From assembly GCF_004138325.1 (NCBI RefSeq), contig NZ_SBLB01000002.1:496001-560000 (forward strand): DNA of 64,000 nt. Direction: 5' to 3'. A model generated the notes under the pieces. It had not been told where the DNA came from, searched no databases, and saw nothing but the letters and a program-made list of their open reading frames with translations. This DNA comes from Spirosoma sordidisoli. GTDB taxonomy: Bacteria; Bacteroidota; Bacteroidia; Cytophagales; Spirosomataceae. Position numbers and translations under genes: made by a program. This document shows, in pieces, positions 55,624 through 63,589 of the stretch. Numbering within the stretch: position 1 is the stretch's first letter; each line of letters begins with the position of its first letter.

Positions 55624-55646
55624 GGATCTGAAAACCAGAGACGGCA

Positions 55647-56321
55647 CTAGCTACGCCACAGAAACGGAAACAGCAGCCAGGAGAGCGTCAGCACGATGGC
55701 ATCAATGGCCAGAATAGTACCAACTTCGCTCCAGCTCACACTGCGGTCGAGTCCGTCCATGGCGTTTTTCGAGACTTTCAGCAGCAACAGGAGTAAAGGC
55801 AAAATAATTGGGAAACTGAGCACCGCCATCAGGGTAGCCGGATTCTCGGCTTTGCTGGCAATGCCCGACACCAGCGTCAGCGAAGCCGAAAACCCAACTG
55901 CCCCCAGGGCCAGCGTGAGCAGGTACAGGGGAATGTCGGCAATGGGGCTCCCCAGCACAAACGCATACGTACAAAAGCCTAACACCGCCAGCACACCCAT
56001 CAGTGCCGTATTGTACCCGATTTTTGCCAGAATTATCTGTTGCGGGCTGGCCAGGGTGTAGTAGTAGAGCTGCCGCCCGGCCCGTTCCTGAACAAAGCTT
56101 TTGGCAATGGCATTAATGGCCGTAAACAACTGAATAATCCAGAACAGCGTGTTCCAGACAATCGGCGTGAGCTGACCGCGCCGGGCGTTAAAACTCAGGT
56201 AGCAGACAAAAACGGCCCCGACGATGTAGAGCAACATGCCATTGAGCGCATACCGTTGCCGCCATTCGAGGAGGAACTCTTTACGCATCAAAGCGCCCAA
56301 CTGCCGTACCGACTCTGTCAT
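55647..56321 (-). CDS. ccmB: Heme exporter protein CcmB
   Basis: This 224-residue ABC-type permease subunit has six hydrophobic helices. CcmB works with the ATPase CcmA to drive release of holo-CcmE. Landmarks are LGALMRKEFLLEWRQRYALNG (part) at the start, IAKSFVQERAGRQLYYYTLA (part) near 65, and VSGIASKAENPATLMAVLSFPIILPLLLL (part) near 155. CcmA is not encoded next to it; the upstream neighbour is a divergent TSUP permease. It is the first gene of the ccmBCDEF operon and has a -7 box. Confidence 0.92.
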   Translation of the reverse strand: MTESVRQLGALMRKEFLLEWRQRYALNGMLLYIVGAVFVCYLSFNARRGQLTPIVWNTLFWIIQLFTAINAIAKSFVQERAGRQLYYYTLASPQQIILAKIGYNTALMGVLAVLGFCTYAFVLGSPIADIPLYLLTLALGAVGFSASLTLVSGIASKAENPATLMAVLSFPIILPLLLLLLKVSKNAMDGLDRSVSWSEVGTILAIDAIVLTLSWLLFPFLWRS

Positions 56322-56340
56322 ACCTGCTCAATCAATTCGG

Positions 56341-56348
56341 CAAATTTA
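56341..56348 (-). promoter_or_regulatory. Bacteroidota -7 box TAAATTTG upstream of ccmB
   Basis: On the minus strand the box TAAATTTG lies 19 bp before the ccmB ATG at 56321. Confidence 0.5.
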
Positions 56349-56442
56349 CGGTGCAAACCTGAATTGTTTCCGTTTTAGCCGATTGGTTTTGACAAGACAA
56401 CTTTCTGCCCCAATTTGCCTGTCTTATGCTTTTGCTGATTGC

Positions 56443-57216
56443 GTGAATCCCGAACAACTGTACACGATTGCAACGCTCTGTGCGTTTTCGTTTCTGGCTG
56501 GTTTTGTCGATGCCATCATCGGAGGAGGGGGCCTCATCCAGACACCCGCCCTGTTAGTTACGCTGCCGCAATACCCCGTTCCGGTGCTGATCGGAACAAC
56601 CAAGCTGCCGTCGCTGGCGGGTAGTTTGATGGGCGCCTTTCAATACAGCCGCCGGGTTGCCGTGGCCGGGCGGTTCATTGGACCCATGATGGCCATTGCG
56701 TTCGGGGCGTCCTGGCTTGGCTCCTGGACACTGACCCGTATGCCTAACCAGTTCATGAAGCCGGTGGCACTGGTTATCCTGATCGCCGTCTTCCTGTACA
56801 CGCTGCTCAAAAAAGGGTTTGGCCAGATGTCCCAGCGAACCATATCGGCCCAGCAGCAGCGCATTCGGATGTGGGCGATGGGCGCCGTTATCGGCTTCTA
56901 CGATGGTTTCTTCGGACCCGGCACGGGTAGTTTTCTGGTACTGGGCTTTATAGCGCTGATCGGATTTGATTTTTTGCGGGCCAGTGCCCACGCCAAGCTG
57001 GTCAATGCGGCTACTAATCTGGCCAGTGTGAGTCTGTTTGTTCAGAAAGGCGGCATACTGTATGCCGTAGCGTTGCCTATGGCTGTAGCTAATTTATCCG
57101 GCGCTTTTCTGGGCGCCCGGCTGGCTATATTGAAAGGAAATCAGTTCATTCGTCTCTTTTTTTTACTCATCATTGCGGTCATGATTATTCGATTCGGCTG
57201 GGATTTGCGCTCCTGA
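56443..57216 (+). CDS. TSUP-family (TauE/SafE) permease
   Basis: The protein has 257 residues from a GTG start that gives NPEQLYTIATLCAFSFLAGF (part); an open frame upstream overlaps ccmB and its promoter. About seven to eight hydrophobic helices occur. The family repeats are GFVDAIIGGGGLIQTPALL (part) near 20 and GFYDGFFGPGTGSFLVLGF (part) near 153. TSUP proteins export or import sulphite, organosulphonates or similar anions. The substrate is unknown. It is divergent from the ccm operon and upstream of feoA in the same direction. Confidence 0.9.
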   Translation: MNPEQLYTIATLCAFSFLAGFVDAIIGGGGLIQTPALLVTLPQYPVPVLIGTTKLPSLAGSLMGAFQYSRRVAVAGRFIGPMMAIAFGASWLGSWTLTRMPNQFMKPVALVILIAVFLYTLLKKGFGQMSQRTISAQQQRIRMWAMGAVIGFYDGFFGPGTGSFLVLGFIALIGFDFLRASAHAKLVNAATNLASVSLFVQKGGILYAVALPMAVANLSGAFLGARLAILKGNQFIRLFFLLIIAVMIIRFGWDLRS

Positions 57217-57217
57217 A

Positions 57218-57249
57218 TTTGCAACAACAAACTTTAGGTTGTAATCTTG
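57218..57249 (+). promoter_or_regulatory. Probable feoA promoter: TTTG - 20 bp - TAATCTTG
   Basis: TTTG at 57218-57221 and a one-mismatch -7 box TAATCTTG at 57242-57249 have the right spacing. The feoA ATG is 45 bp on. No clear Fur box is visible. Confidence 0.45.
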
Positions 57250-57294
57250 CGTTAATTAAACTGAATCTAAATAAAGAGTAACGGCACTGACACC

Positions 57295-57522
57295 ATGAGC
57301 AAGCGAAGCGTAGCCGATCTGAAAATAGGCGAACGGGCCACCATCCAGTCGTTCAACGATGCGGTGATGTCGCTGAAACTGCTCGAAATGGGCTGCCTGC
57401 CGGGCGCTGAAGTATGCCTTCATTGCAAGGCTCCCCTGGGCGACCCGATCTGTCTGAACGTATCGGGCTACTGCCTGTCGATGCGTCGGTCAGAGGCCGC
57501 CACTATATTGATTGAAAATTAA
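57295..57522 (+). CDS. feoA: FeoA, ferrous iron transport accessory protein
   Basis: This 75-residue SH3-like protein has the FeoA pattern: VADLKIGERATIQSFNDA near 5-22, LKLLEMGCLPGAEVCLHCKAPLGDP (part LLEMGCLPGAEV) in the middle, and YCLSMRRSEAATILIE at the end. It binds FeoB in the cytoplasm and is needed for Fe2+ uptake in other bacteria. In many Bacteroidota feoA is fused to feoB, but here they are separate genes 77 bp apart with an inverted repeat between. Confidence 0.93.
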   Translation: MSKRSVADLKIGERATIQSFNDAVMSLKLLEMGCLPGAEVCLHCKAPLGDPICLNVSGYCLSMRRSEAATILIEN

Positions 57523-57591
57523 CGGTTTACGGTTGGTACGGTTGTCTGTCTGTTAAGCGGGCGGGCCCGTAAACGATAAACCGTAAACCGT
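57521..57591 (+). repeat. Inverted repeat spanning the feoA-feoB spacer
   Basis: AACGGTTTACGGTT at the feoA stop faces AACCGTAAACCGT 9 bp before the feoB start. The arms match in 13 positions and enclose about 44 bp that includes GCGGGCGGGCCCG. It may fold in the mRNA or bind a regulator. Confidence 0.7.
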
Positions 57592-57599
57592 ACTGTACA

Positions 57600-59717
57600 T
57601 TGGATGCCTCCCTTACAATTGCCCTTATTGGCAACCCGAATGCGGGTAAATCATCGCTCTTCAACCAACTGACCGGCCTTCGTCAGAAGACCGGAAATTT
57701 CCCCGGTGTAACGGTCGATAAGAAGTCCGGCACCTGGCCCATCGATACCCAGACTACGGCTACCGTAGTTGACCTGCCGGGTGTCTATTCCATATATCCC
57801 AAATCGCTGGACGAGCAGCTTGTCACGGACATTCTGGCCAATCCGGCTCATCCTGATTATCCGGATGTGGCGGTTGTGGTGGTCGATGCATCGAACCTGC
57901 ACCGGAACCTGCTGCTGTTTACCCAGGTTGCCGATCTGGGTGTGCCGACGGTGCTGGCGCTGAATATGCTCGACGTAGCCAAGAGCCAGGGCAAGGAAGT
58001 GAACAGCGTACGGCTGGCCATGCGCCTGGGTGTACCCGTCGTGCGGATCAACGCCCGTACCGGCGAAGGGGTCGATCAGATCAAAAAGGCGGTGCTGGGG
58101 CAGCTGGAGAACCCGACCCTGCCGGGTAAACTGTTTTTCGATCCGGCCGACGAAGCGGCCGACCTCATTGCCGATACCCGAACCCAATACGCGCTTCAGA
58201 ATAATTACCTCGCGCTGCAGTACATCATTCAGCATGATGGGTTTTCGTTTCTGAATCGGGTACAGCAGCTGGCGCTGGATGCCATCATTGACCGGTACGA
58301 GTTCAACGAAACGGCTTTCCAGGCAAACGAGACCATTACCCGCTACAAGCGCATCGCAACCGTCGTTGCCGAATCGGTAACCGATCACCGGCCAATTGGC
58401 GAACCGACCTGGAGTCAGAAGCTGGATCGGGTATTGCTGCACCCGGTTTGGGGCTACGCCATCTTTGCGTTTATACTGCTGCTTATCTTTCAGGCCATCT
58501 TTGCCTGGGCACAACCGTTCATGGATGCCATCGACTCGGGGGTGGCCTGGCTCAACGGTCAGCTCAAGGAGGGCCTGCCGGCGGGCCCGCTCACCGATCT
58601 GCTCACCGATGGAATCCTGGCGGGTATCGGCGGCATCCTGGTGTTCATTCCGCAGATTGCCTTTCTCTTTCTGCTGGTTGCGCTGCTCGAAGAGTCGGGG
58701 TATATGTCGAGAGTCATGGTCATCATGGACCGTATCATGCGCAAATTCGGGCTCAACGGCCGGAGCGTCGTTCCCCTTATTTCCGGCGTAGCCTGCGCGG
58801 TACCGGCCATTATGGCGACCCGAAGCATTGGTACCCGTCGCGACCGGCTCATCACCATCCTGGTAACTCCCCTGATGAGCTGTTCGGCCCGACTGCCCAT
58901 TTATACCATTCTGATTGCCCTGGTTGTGCCTAACCAGCGGGTGCTGGGCGTGTTCAACCTACAGGGGCTGGCGCTTATGTTTCTGTACCTGATGGGGCTC
59001 GTCAGTGCGTTACTGGCTGCTTACGTGTTAAAACTGGTGCTGCGTACCAAAGAGCGGGGCTTCTTCATTATGGAACTGCCAACGTTTAAATTACCGCGCT
59101 GGAACCACGTGGGGCTGTCGGTCTGGGAGAGTGTGCGTGCCTTCGTTTGGGAAGCGGGTCGGGTTATTCTGGCCATCTCGATTGTGCTGTGGGTGCTGGC
59201 CAGCTATGGACCCGGTAACGCCATGCAGGAGGCCGAAACCCGGGTTAAGCAGGAACTAGCCAACGCGCCAGCCGATGAGCTGCAGAACAAGCTGGCGTCA
59301 GAGCGGCTCGAAGCGTCGTATGCCGGCCATTTTGGGCACCTGATCGAACCCGCCATCCGCCCGCTGGGCTACGACTGGAAAATAGGTATTGCCCTGCTGA
59401 GCTCGTTTGCGGCCCGGGAGGTATTTGTGGGTACTATGGCTACCATCTACAGCATTGGCGATGGGGGCGATGAGGCAGGAGTCACCGTTCGGGAACGGCT
59501 TCGGCAGGAGCGCAATCCGCTGACGGGTGGGCCTATGTATACACCGGCGCTGGCCTGGTCGCTGCTGGTCTTCTACGTATTCGCTATGATGTGTATGAGT
59601 ACACTGGCGGCCACTCAGCGCGAAACCAAATCCTGGACCTGGCCAGCCGTACAACTGGCTTATATGATGATTCTGGCCTACGTAGCCGCGTTCGTCACCT
59701 ATCAGTGTATGGCCTGA
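57600..59717 (+). CDS. feoB: FeoB, ferrous iron transporter
   Basis: This 705-residue protein is the GTP-regulated Fe2+ permease of the inner membrane. The start is a TTG giving MDASLTIALIGNPNAGKSSL, since no ATG or GTG fits in this frame. The G domain has GNPNAGKSSLFN (11-22), TVDLPGVYS-type G3 (VVDLPGVYSIYP), and NMLD (G4, about 121). The membrane part has the two Gate repeats with conserved cysteines, SGVACAVPAIMATR near 397 and LLSSFAAREVFVGTM near 600, plus PLMSCSARLPIYTILIA (part). The length fits the family. An overlapping hairpin and a convergent small gene follow. Confidence 0.96.
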   Translation: MDASLTIALIGNPNAGKSSLFNQLTGLRQKTGNFPGVTVDKKSGTWPIDTQTTATVVDLPGVYSIYPKSLDEQLVTDILANPAHPDYPDVAVVVVDASNLHRNLLLFTQVADLGVPTVLALNMLDVAKSQGKEVNSVRLAMRLGVPVVRINARTGEGVDQIKKAVLGQLENPTLPGKLFFDPADEAADLIADTRTQYALQNNYLALQYIIQHDGFSFLNRVQQLALDAIIDRYEFNETAFQANETITRYKRIATVVAESVTDHRPIGEPTWSQKLDRVLLHPVWGYAIFAFILLLIFQAIFAWAQPFMDAIDSGVAWLNGQLKEGLPAGPLTDLLTDGILAGIGGILVFIPQIAFLFLLVALLEESGYMSRVMVIMDRIMRKFGLNGRSVVPLISGVACAVPAIMATRSIGTRRDRLITILVTPLMSCSARLPIYTILIALVVPNQRVLGVFNLQGLALMFLYLMGLVSALLAAYVLKLVLRTKERGFFIMELPTFKLPRWNHVGLSVWESVRAFVWEAGRVILAISIVLWVLASYGPGNAMQEAETRVKQELANAPADELQNKLASERLEASYAGHFGHLIEPAIRPLGYDWKIGIALLSSFAAREVFVGTMATIYSIGDGGDEAGVTVRERLRQERNPLTGGPMYTPALAWSLLVFYVFAMMCMSTLAATQRETKSWTWPAVQLAYMMILAYVAAFVTYQCMA

Positions 59718-59723
59718 AGCCAC

Positions 59724-59754
59724 AAAAAAGCCCGGTAACGAAAACGTACCGGGC
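59724..59754 (-). terminator. Hairpin between feoB and the small minus-strand gene
   Basis: GCCCGGTA and TACCGGGC form an 8-bp stem with a 9-base loop. Six T bases follow on the minus strand, so it fits best as the terminator of the 54-residue protein gene, 35 bp past its stop. On the plus strand the tail is weak. Confidence 0.75.
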
Positions 59755-59788
59755 AATACTAATCAAGCTATACTGAGTCCGCCAGAGT

Positions 59789-59953
59789 CTACCAGAGTAG
59801 GCCCTTGGAGATGAGCGGATAAATAAAATGATACACAATGTACGTCAGTAAGGCGATGGTGAGTCCGCCTAAAGCCGTTGTCTGATCGACCGATACCCGG
59901 GACTTTCGCGAGGGGCGACTCATTCGCCAGTCTCGCTGCGCTGCATGTTTCAT
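59789..59953 (-). CDS. 54-residue single-helix membrane protein
   Basis: The product begins MKHAAQRDWRMSRPSRKSRV, a basic cytoplasmic tail. It continues to one membrane helix, TALGGLTIALLTYIVYHFIY, and ends ISKGLLW. Evidence for a real gene is the clean positive-inside layout, a good ATG, and a terminator with a T-run right after the stop. An internal ATG would give a 44-residue form. I do not know the family. It is convergent with feoB, so any link to iron uptake is only positional. Confidence 0.6.
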   Translation of the reverse strand: MKHAAQRDWRMSRPSRKSRVSVDQTTALGGLTIALLTYIVYHFIYPLISKGLLW

Positions 59954-60192
59954 GGTATGTGTGCGGTATGAGGCTAAAATACCGGTACAAATTTGAGACC
60001 GCTTCCGTCAGGAGAACAGCGCGAAAACCCTTAATTCATAGAATACGTATAAATACTTGATTAACACCAGTCAGGTCTGAGTCAGTATATACGTTTTAGA
60101 GAAGTTTGGTGATAAACTAGTGTCGTCTTTGTGGTCTATTGTATAAATAGTGTGGTGTGATTTCTACACTTAAGTTACCATATTTCTACACG
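59954..60192. other. AT-rich spacer between small gene and nnr
   Basis: These 239 bp contain no convincing open frame, hairpin or exact promoter box. The stretch is clearly richer in A and T than the surroundings. A near-match to a -7 box (TATTTTAG on the minus strand) lies about 30 bp before the 54-residue protein gene. Confidence 0.4.
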
Positions 60193-61695
60193 TCAGGCCC
60201 ACCGGAGGGCGTCTACCACATCGGTAGCGGTCATTCCGATCTGACCACGCTGCTCGGCTACCTGATCGCCCGCCAGGCCGTGGGCATATACGCCCAATAC
60301 AGCGGCTTCTACCGGATCGTATCGTTGAGCCAGCAGGGCGGTTAATACACCGGTCAGTACGTCGCCGGTGCCGCCCGTACTTAAGCCGGGGTTGCCCGTG
60401 GCGTTGAAATGAATATCTCCCTCGGGTGTGGCCACGGCGGTATGGGCGCCCTTCAGCACGACAACAACCCGATACTTGCGGGCAAACTCACGGAGTCGAT
60501 CCAGCTTTTCGTAATCGTTCTGCCAGGGCGCAGTCAGTCGCTCAAACTCTTTTGGGTGGGGAGTCAGAATACTGCCGGCAGGAAGCTGGTCGAGGAGTTC
60601 CCGATTTTCGCCCAGCAGGTTGAGCGCATCGGCGTCAATGACCATTGGTTTGGTGAGGGTCGGCAGCAGCGCTTTCAGCATCGCCAGGGTTTCGGAAGCC
60701 TTGCCAATGCCAGGACCTATCCCTACGGTTGTGAAGTCGGCCGGGCTGGTCGTCTCGACCTCCGTGGTGCCGCTCAGTACGTGCTCGTGCGTATCCGGGC
60801 GACACATAGCCTCTGGTACGGCCGTCTGCAATACCGGATACCCGCAACCAGGCACCTGAACCGTTAAAAGACCTACGCCCGACCGCAGGCAAGCCCGGGC
60901 GGACAGCACAGCCGCTCCTATTTTTCCGTAGCTGCCGGCCAGTAGCAGCGCATGCCCGAAGGTACCTTTGTGCGCATAGCGGTCGCGCTTGTGCAGCAAC
61001 AGACGGGCTTCGTCGGGGCGGGTGTAGTAGTAGGGGGTGGGCGCTTTATCGATGAAGCGTTTGTGCAGCTGGATGTCGACTGTCTGCCAGTCGCCGGTAT
61101 AGCGGGCGTTGCCGGGTAGCAGGAAGGCCAGTTTGGGCAGCTGAAACGCGACGGTATAGTCGGGCTCAACGATAACGTCTTCGGGCGCATTGGGCTGATC
61201 TGCATACAAGCCACTGGCTATGTCGACCGACACGACCGTGGCCGGGCTGCGGTTGATCGCTTCGATGGCGCTTTTTACGATGCCTTCGGCGGGTCGTGAG
61301 AGGCCTGACCCCAGGATCGCATCGATAACGACCTCGTTGTGGGGCATGGGCGGAATATCGTGCGAAAGCTCAACGTACCGGATGTTGTCCGTTACCAGTT
61401 TGAGCCGTCTGTGATTATGCATGAAATCGTCTGACTCGCGGGGGGCGTAGCGCACGACAAATACCTCGAGCGGATAGTCGCGTTCCAGCAGCAGGCGGGC
61501 AATGGCCAGCCCATCGCCCCCGTTATTACCCAGGCCACAAAAGATCTTCAGCGGGGTAGTAGCCGGAAAGCGATCGACAAACCAGTCGACGAAAGCCAGG
61601 GCAGCCCGCTCCATGAGATTGATAGGAGCAATGGGTTCGTGTTGGATGGTTGCCTGATCGAGCGCGCGAATCTGGTCGACATTCAGTATTTTCAT
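60193..61695 (-). CDS. nnr: Bifunctional NAD(P)H-hydrate epimerase/dehydratase
   Basis: This 500-residue metabolite-repair enzyme restores hydrated NADH and NADPH. The N-terminal YjeF epimerase domain (about 1-215) has CGLGNNGGDGLAIARLLL (part), IDAILGSGLSR and VVSVDIASGL. The C-terminal ADP/ATP-dependent dehydratase (about 225-495) has KGTFGHALLLAGSYGKIGAAVL (part), GPGIGKAS and the nucleotide motif NPGLSTGGTGDVLTGVL near 435. The start is the ATG giving MKILNVDQIRALDQATI. It is divergent from rplS, and its -7 box lies 34 bp upstream. Confidence 0.94.
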   Translation of the reverse strand: MKILNVDQIRALDQATIQHEPIAPINLMERAALAFVDWFVDRFPATTPLKIFCGLGNNGGDGLAIARLLLERDYPLEVFVVRYAPRESDDFMHNHRRLKLVTDNIRYVELSHDIPPMPHNEVVIDAILGSGLSRPAEGIVKSAIEAINRSPATVVSVDIASGLYADQPNAPEDVIVEPDYTVAFQLPKLAFLLPGNARYTGDWQTVDIQLHKRFIDKAPTPYYYTRPDEARLLLHKRDRYAHKGTFGHALLLAGSYGKIGAAVLSARACLRSGVGLLTVQVPGCGYPVLQTAVPEAMCRPDTHEHVLSGTTEVETTSPADFTTVGIGPGIGKASETLAMLKALLPTLTKPMVIDADALNLLGENRELLDQLPAGSILTPHPKEFERLTAPWQNDYEKLDRLREFARKYRVVVVLKGAHTAVATPEGDIHFNATGNPGLSTGGTGDVLTGVLTALLAQRYDPVEAAVLGVYAHGLAGDQVAEQRGQIGMTATDVVDALRWA

Positions 61696-61729
61696 GAAGC
61701 TTGGGGTCAGAAGACGTTGGGTAATTTCG

Positions 61730-61737
61730 CAAAAGTA
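61730..61737 (-). promoter_or_regulatory. Bacteroidota -7 box TACTTTTG upstream of nnr
   Basis: An exact match on the minus strand, 34 bp before the nnr ATG, only 23 bp from the rplS box on the other strand. Confidence 0.5.
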
Positions 61738-61760
61738 TTTTCTAACCGCTAAAAGATTAC

Positions 61761-61768
61761 TATCTTTG
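61761..61768 (+). promoter_or_regulatory. Bacteroidota -7 box TATCTTTG upstream of rplS
   Basis: An exact match in its most typical form, 43 bp before the rplS ATG. With the nnr box it forms a compact divergent promoter pair. Confidence 0.6.
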
Positions 61769-61811
61769 CGGCTCATTTCGCAAATAGTTATCTGGCGATT
61801 TATATACGGTC

Positions 61812-62186
61812 ATGAGCGAGTTAATCAAATTAGTGGAGGCAGACAACGCGCAGCGTCGCGCCGAGTTGCCCACGTTCCGGGCAGGCGATACGGTGAACGT
61901 ACACGTCAAAATCCGCGAAGGAAATAAGGAGCGTATTCAGGTATTTACGGGAACGGTCATTCAGCGCCGGAACCCAAGCAGCGGTGGCGAAACGTTCACC
62001 GTTCGTAAAGTATCAAACGGCGTAGGTGTAGAGCGGATCTTCCCGGTTCTGTCGCCTAACATTGACAAAATCGAGGTGGTCCGCCTGGGCAAAGTGCGTC
62101 GTGCACGCTTGTTCTATCTGCGTGGTCGCCAGGGTAAAGCAGCTCGTGTTAAAGAGCGCAAGCCCAAAGCGAAAGTAGCCGCTTAA
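61812..62186 (+). CDS. rplS: 50S ribosomal protein L19
   Basis: This 124-residue ribosomal protein lies at the interface of the 30S and 50S subunits. Landmarks are [20 protein letters not shown] (part) near 20, [34 protein letters not shown] (parts [18 protein letters not shown] and GVGVERIFP), and the ending [22 protein letters not shown] (part). The length is typical (114-125). Other L19-operon genes (trmD, rimM, rpsP) are not next to it here. Confidence 0.96.
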   Translation: MSELIKLVEADNAQRRAELPTFRAGDTVNVHVKIREGNKERIQVFTGTVIQRRNPSSGGETFTVRKVSNGVGVERIFPVLSPNIDKIEVVRLGKVRRARLFYLRGRQGKAARVKERKPKAKVAA

Positions 62187-62209
62187 TTTACCGCGCTTCT
62201 TACCTACAT

Positions 62210-62238
62210 AAAAGCTGCCTGTACAGGGTGGCTTTTTT
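62210..62238 (+). terminator. Terminator of rplS
   Basis: AAAAGC pairs with GCTTTT and CCT with AGG inside an imperfect stem, followed by TTTTTTCG. Confidence 0.65.
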
Positions 62239-62255
62239 CGTATCTTCAAAACGCT

Positions 62256-63029
62256 ATGCAGTTTTATAAATACCAGGGCACCGGTAATGATTTCATCCTG
62301 ATTGATGACCGGACCGGCACGTTCCCGGCCGCCGATCAGGCCCTCATCGAGCAGTTATGTCACCGGCGGTTCGGCATCGGGGCCGATGGGCTTATTTTGC
62401 TGCAAAACGACCCCGAATACGATTTTCGGATGGTGTACTTCAACGCCGATGGAGCCGAAGGCAGCATGTGCGGAAATGGCGGTCGCTGCATTGTCCGGTT
62501 TGCGCATGACCTGGGTCTGTTCGAGTCCGAAACACGGTTCATAGCGGTCGACGGGGAACACGTGGCCGTGGTGCGCGAAGACGAGGTGTTTCTGAAGATG
62601 ATCGATGTGAACGGGCTGGATCAGCAGCCCCAACTGACATTCCTGAATACCGGTTCGCCCCATGTCGTGCGGTTTGTCGACGAGCTGGAGTCATTCGATG
62701 TGCTGGCCGAAGGGCGTGCCATTCGGTATGCCGACGCATTTCGGCCGGGCGGAACAAACGCTAACTTCGCCCAGCGCCTTACCAATAATACCCTGTTTGT
62801 ACGCACCTACGAGCGGGGCGTTGAAGACGAAACCTACTCCTGCGGAACGGGCGTGACGGCGGTAGCGCTGGTAGCCCACCAGCAGCTGCAGATGCCGGCC
62901 CCGGTAGCAATTCAGACAATCGGCGGCAATCTGCGGGTGTCGTTCGAAACCCAATCCGACGGGCGCTTCGAGAACATCTATCTGATTGGTCCCGCCAAAC
63001 GGGTATTTACGGGAGAAATCGACCTGTAA
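62256..63029 (+). CDS. dapF: Diaminopimelate epimerase
   Basis: This 257-residue enzyme converts LL- to meso-diaminopimelate for lysine and peptidoglycan. The two catalytic cysteines are in MCGNGGRCIVRFAHD (part, about 73) and TYSCGTGVTAVAL (about 204). The opening FYKYQGTGNDFILIDDR (part) and RRFGIGADGLILL are typical, as is FRPGGTNANFAQ. The length is slightly short of the usual 270-280. It ends 4 bp before the stop of the convergent rhodanese gene. Confidence 0.95.
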   Translation: MQFYKYQGTGNDFILIDDRTGTFPAADQALIEQLCHRRFGIGADGLILLQNDPEYDFRMVYFNADGAEGSMCGNGGRCIVRFAHDLGLFESETRFIAVDGEHVAVVREDEVFLKMIDVNGLDQQPQLTFLNTGSPHVVRFVDELESFDVLAEGRAIRYADAFRPGGTNANFAQRLTNNTLFVRTYERGVEDETYSCGTGVTAVALVAHQQLQMPAPVAIQTIGGNLRVSFETQSDGRFENIYLIGPAKRVFTGEIDL

Positions 63030-63033
63030 CCGC

Positions 63034-63342
63034 TTAGTCTACGTCGTCAATCAGACCTCCGTGCAGGTGATAGATGACTTTTGTCTGGAAAACGGGTTGC
63101 CGCTGTAGATCTTTGGCCGCTATCCGGCTTCGTACGCCGTTGGTACAGACCAGAATCAACGTATCGTAGGCCAGCAGCTCATCCCGACGCGCCCGTATGT
63201 CGGCCAGGGGCACGTTTATACCACCCAGGTTGAACTCCTCAAACTCCCACTCATCCCGAACATCGATCACCGCCGTGCGAGGCTGCTGGCGCAAGGTGTC
63301 AAGTTCAGATAAGGAGATGTCGATGTAGGCCGGGGTTGTCAT
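63034..63342 (-). CDS. Rhodanese-like sulphurtransferase domain protein
   Basis: This 102-residue single-domain protein has the rhodanese fold: AVIDVRDEWEFEEFNLGGINVPL (part VIDVRDEWEFEEF) near 25-45 and the active-site loop LVCTNGVRSR near 66, with the cysteine that takes up persulphide. It transfers sulphur, probably in thiamine, molybdopterin or tRNA thiolation routes; which one is not evident. There is no signal peptide. It is convergent with dapF. Confidence 0.9.
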   Translation of the reverse strand: MTTPAYIDISLSELDTLRQQPRTAVIDVRDEWEFEEFNLGGINVPLADIRARRDELLAYDTLILVCTNGVRSRIAAKDLQRQPVFQTKVIYHLHGGLIDDVD

Positions 63343-63589
63343 GCCGACATAACACCAGAATCATACTGGCTGTTCGCCTGGATAATATAAGCCTGATCGG
63401 AGGCCGCTTGCTCCGGCGACTGCCGGTGTATGCTTGTCCATTTGTTGACTTCTTTGCTGGACTAATCCGTCAGCAACGCGCCTTGCAGTAAGTTAAAACT
63501 GTCAATGTGGCAGGCAACGAGGCTCTGGAACAGGATTTGACGCCCGCCCAATCAGCAAGTCAATTCTATCAACAACCCATTAGCTGTCT

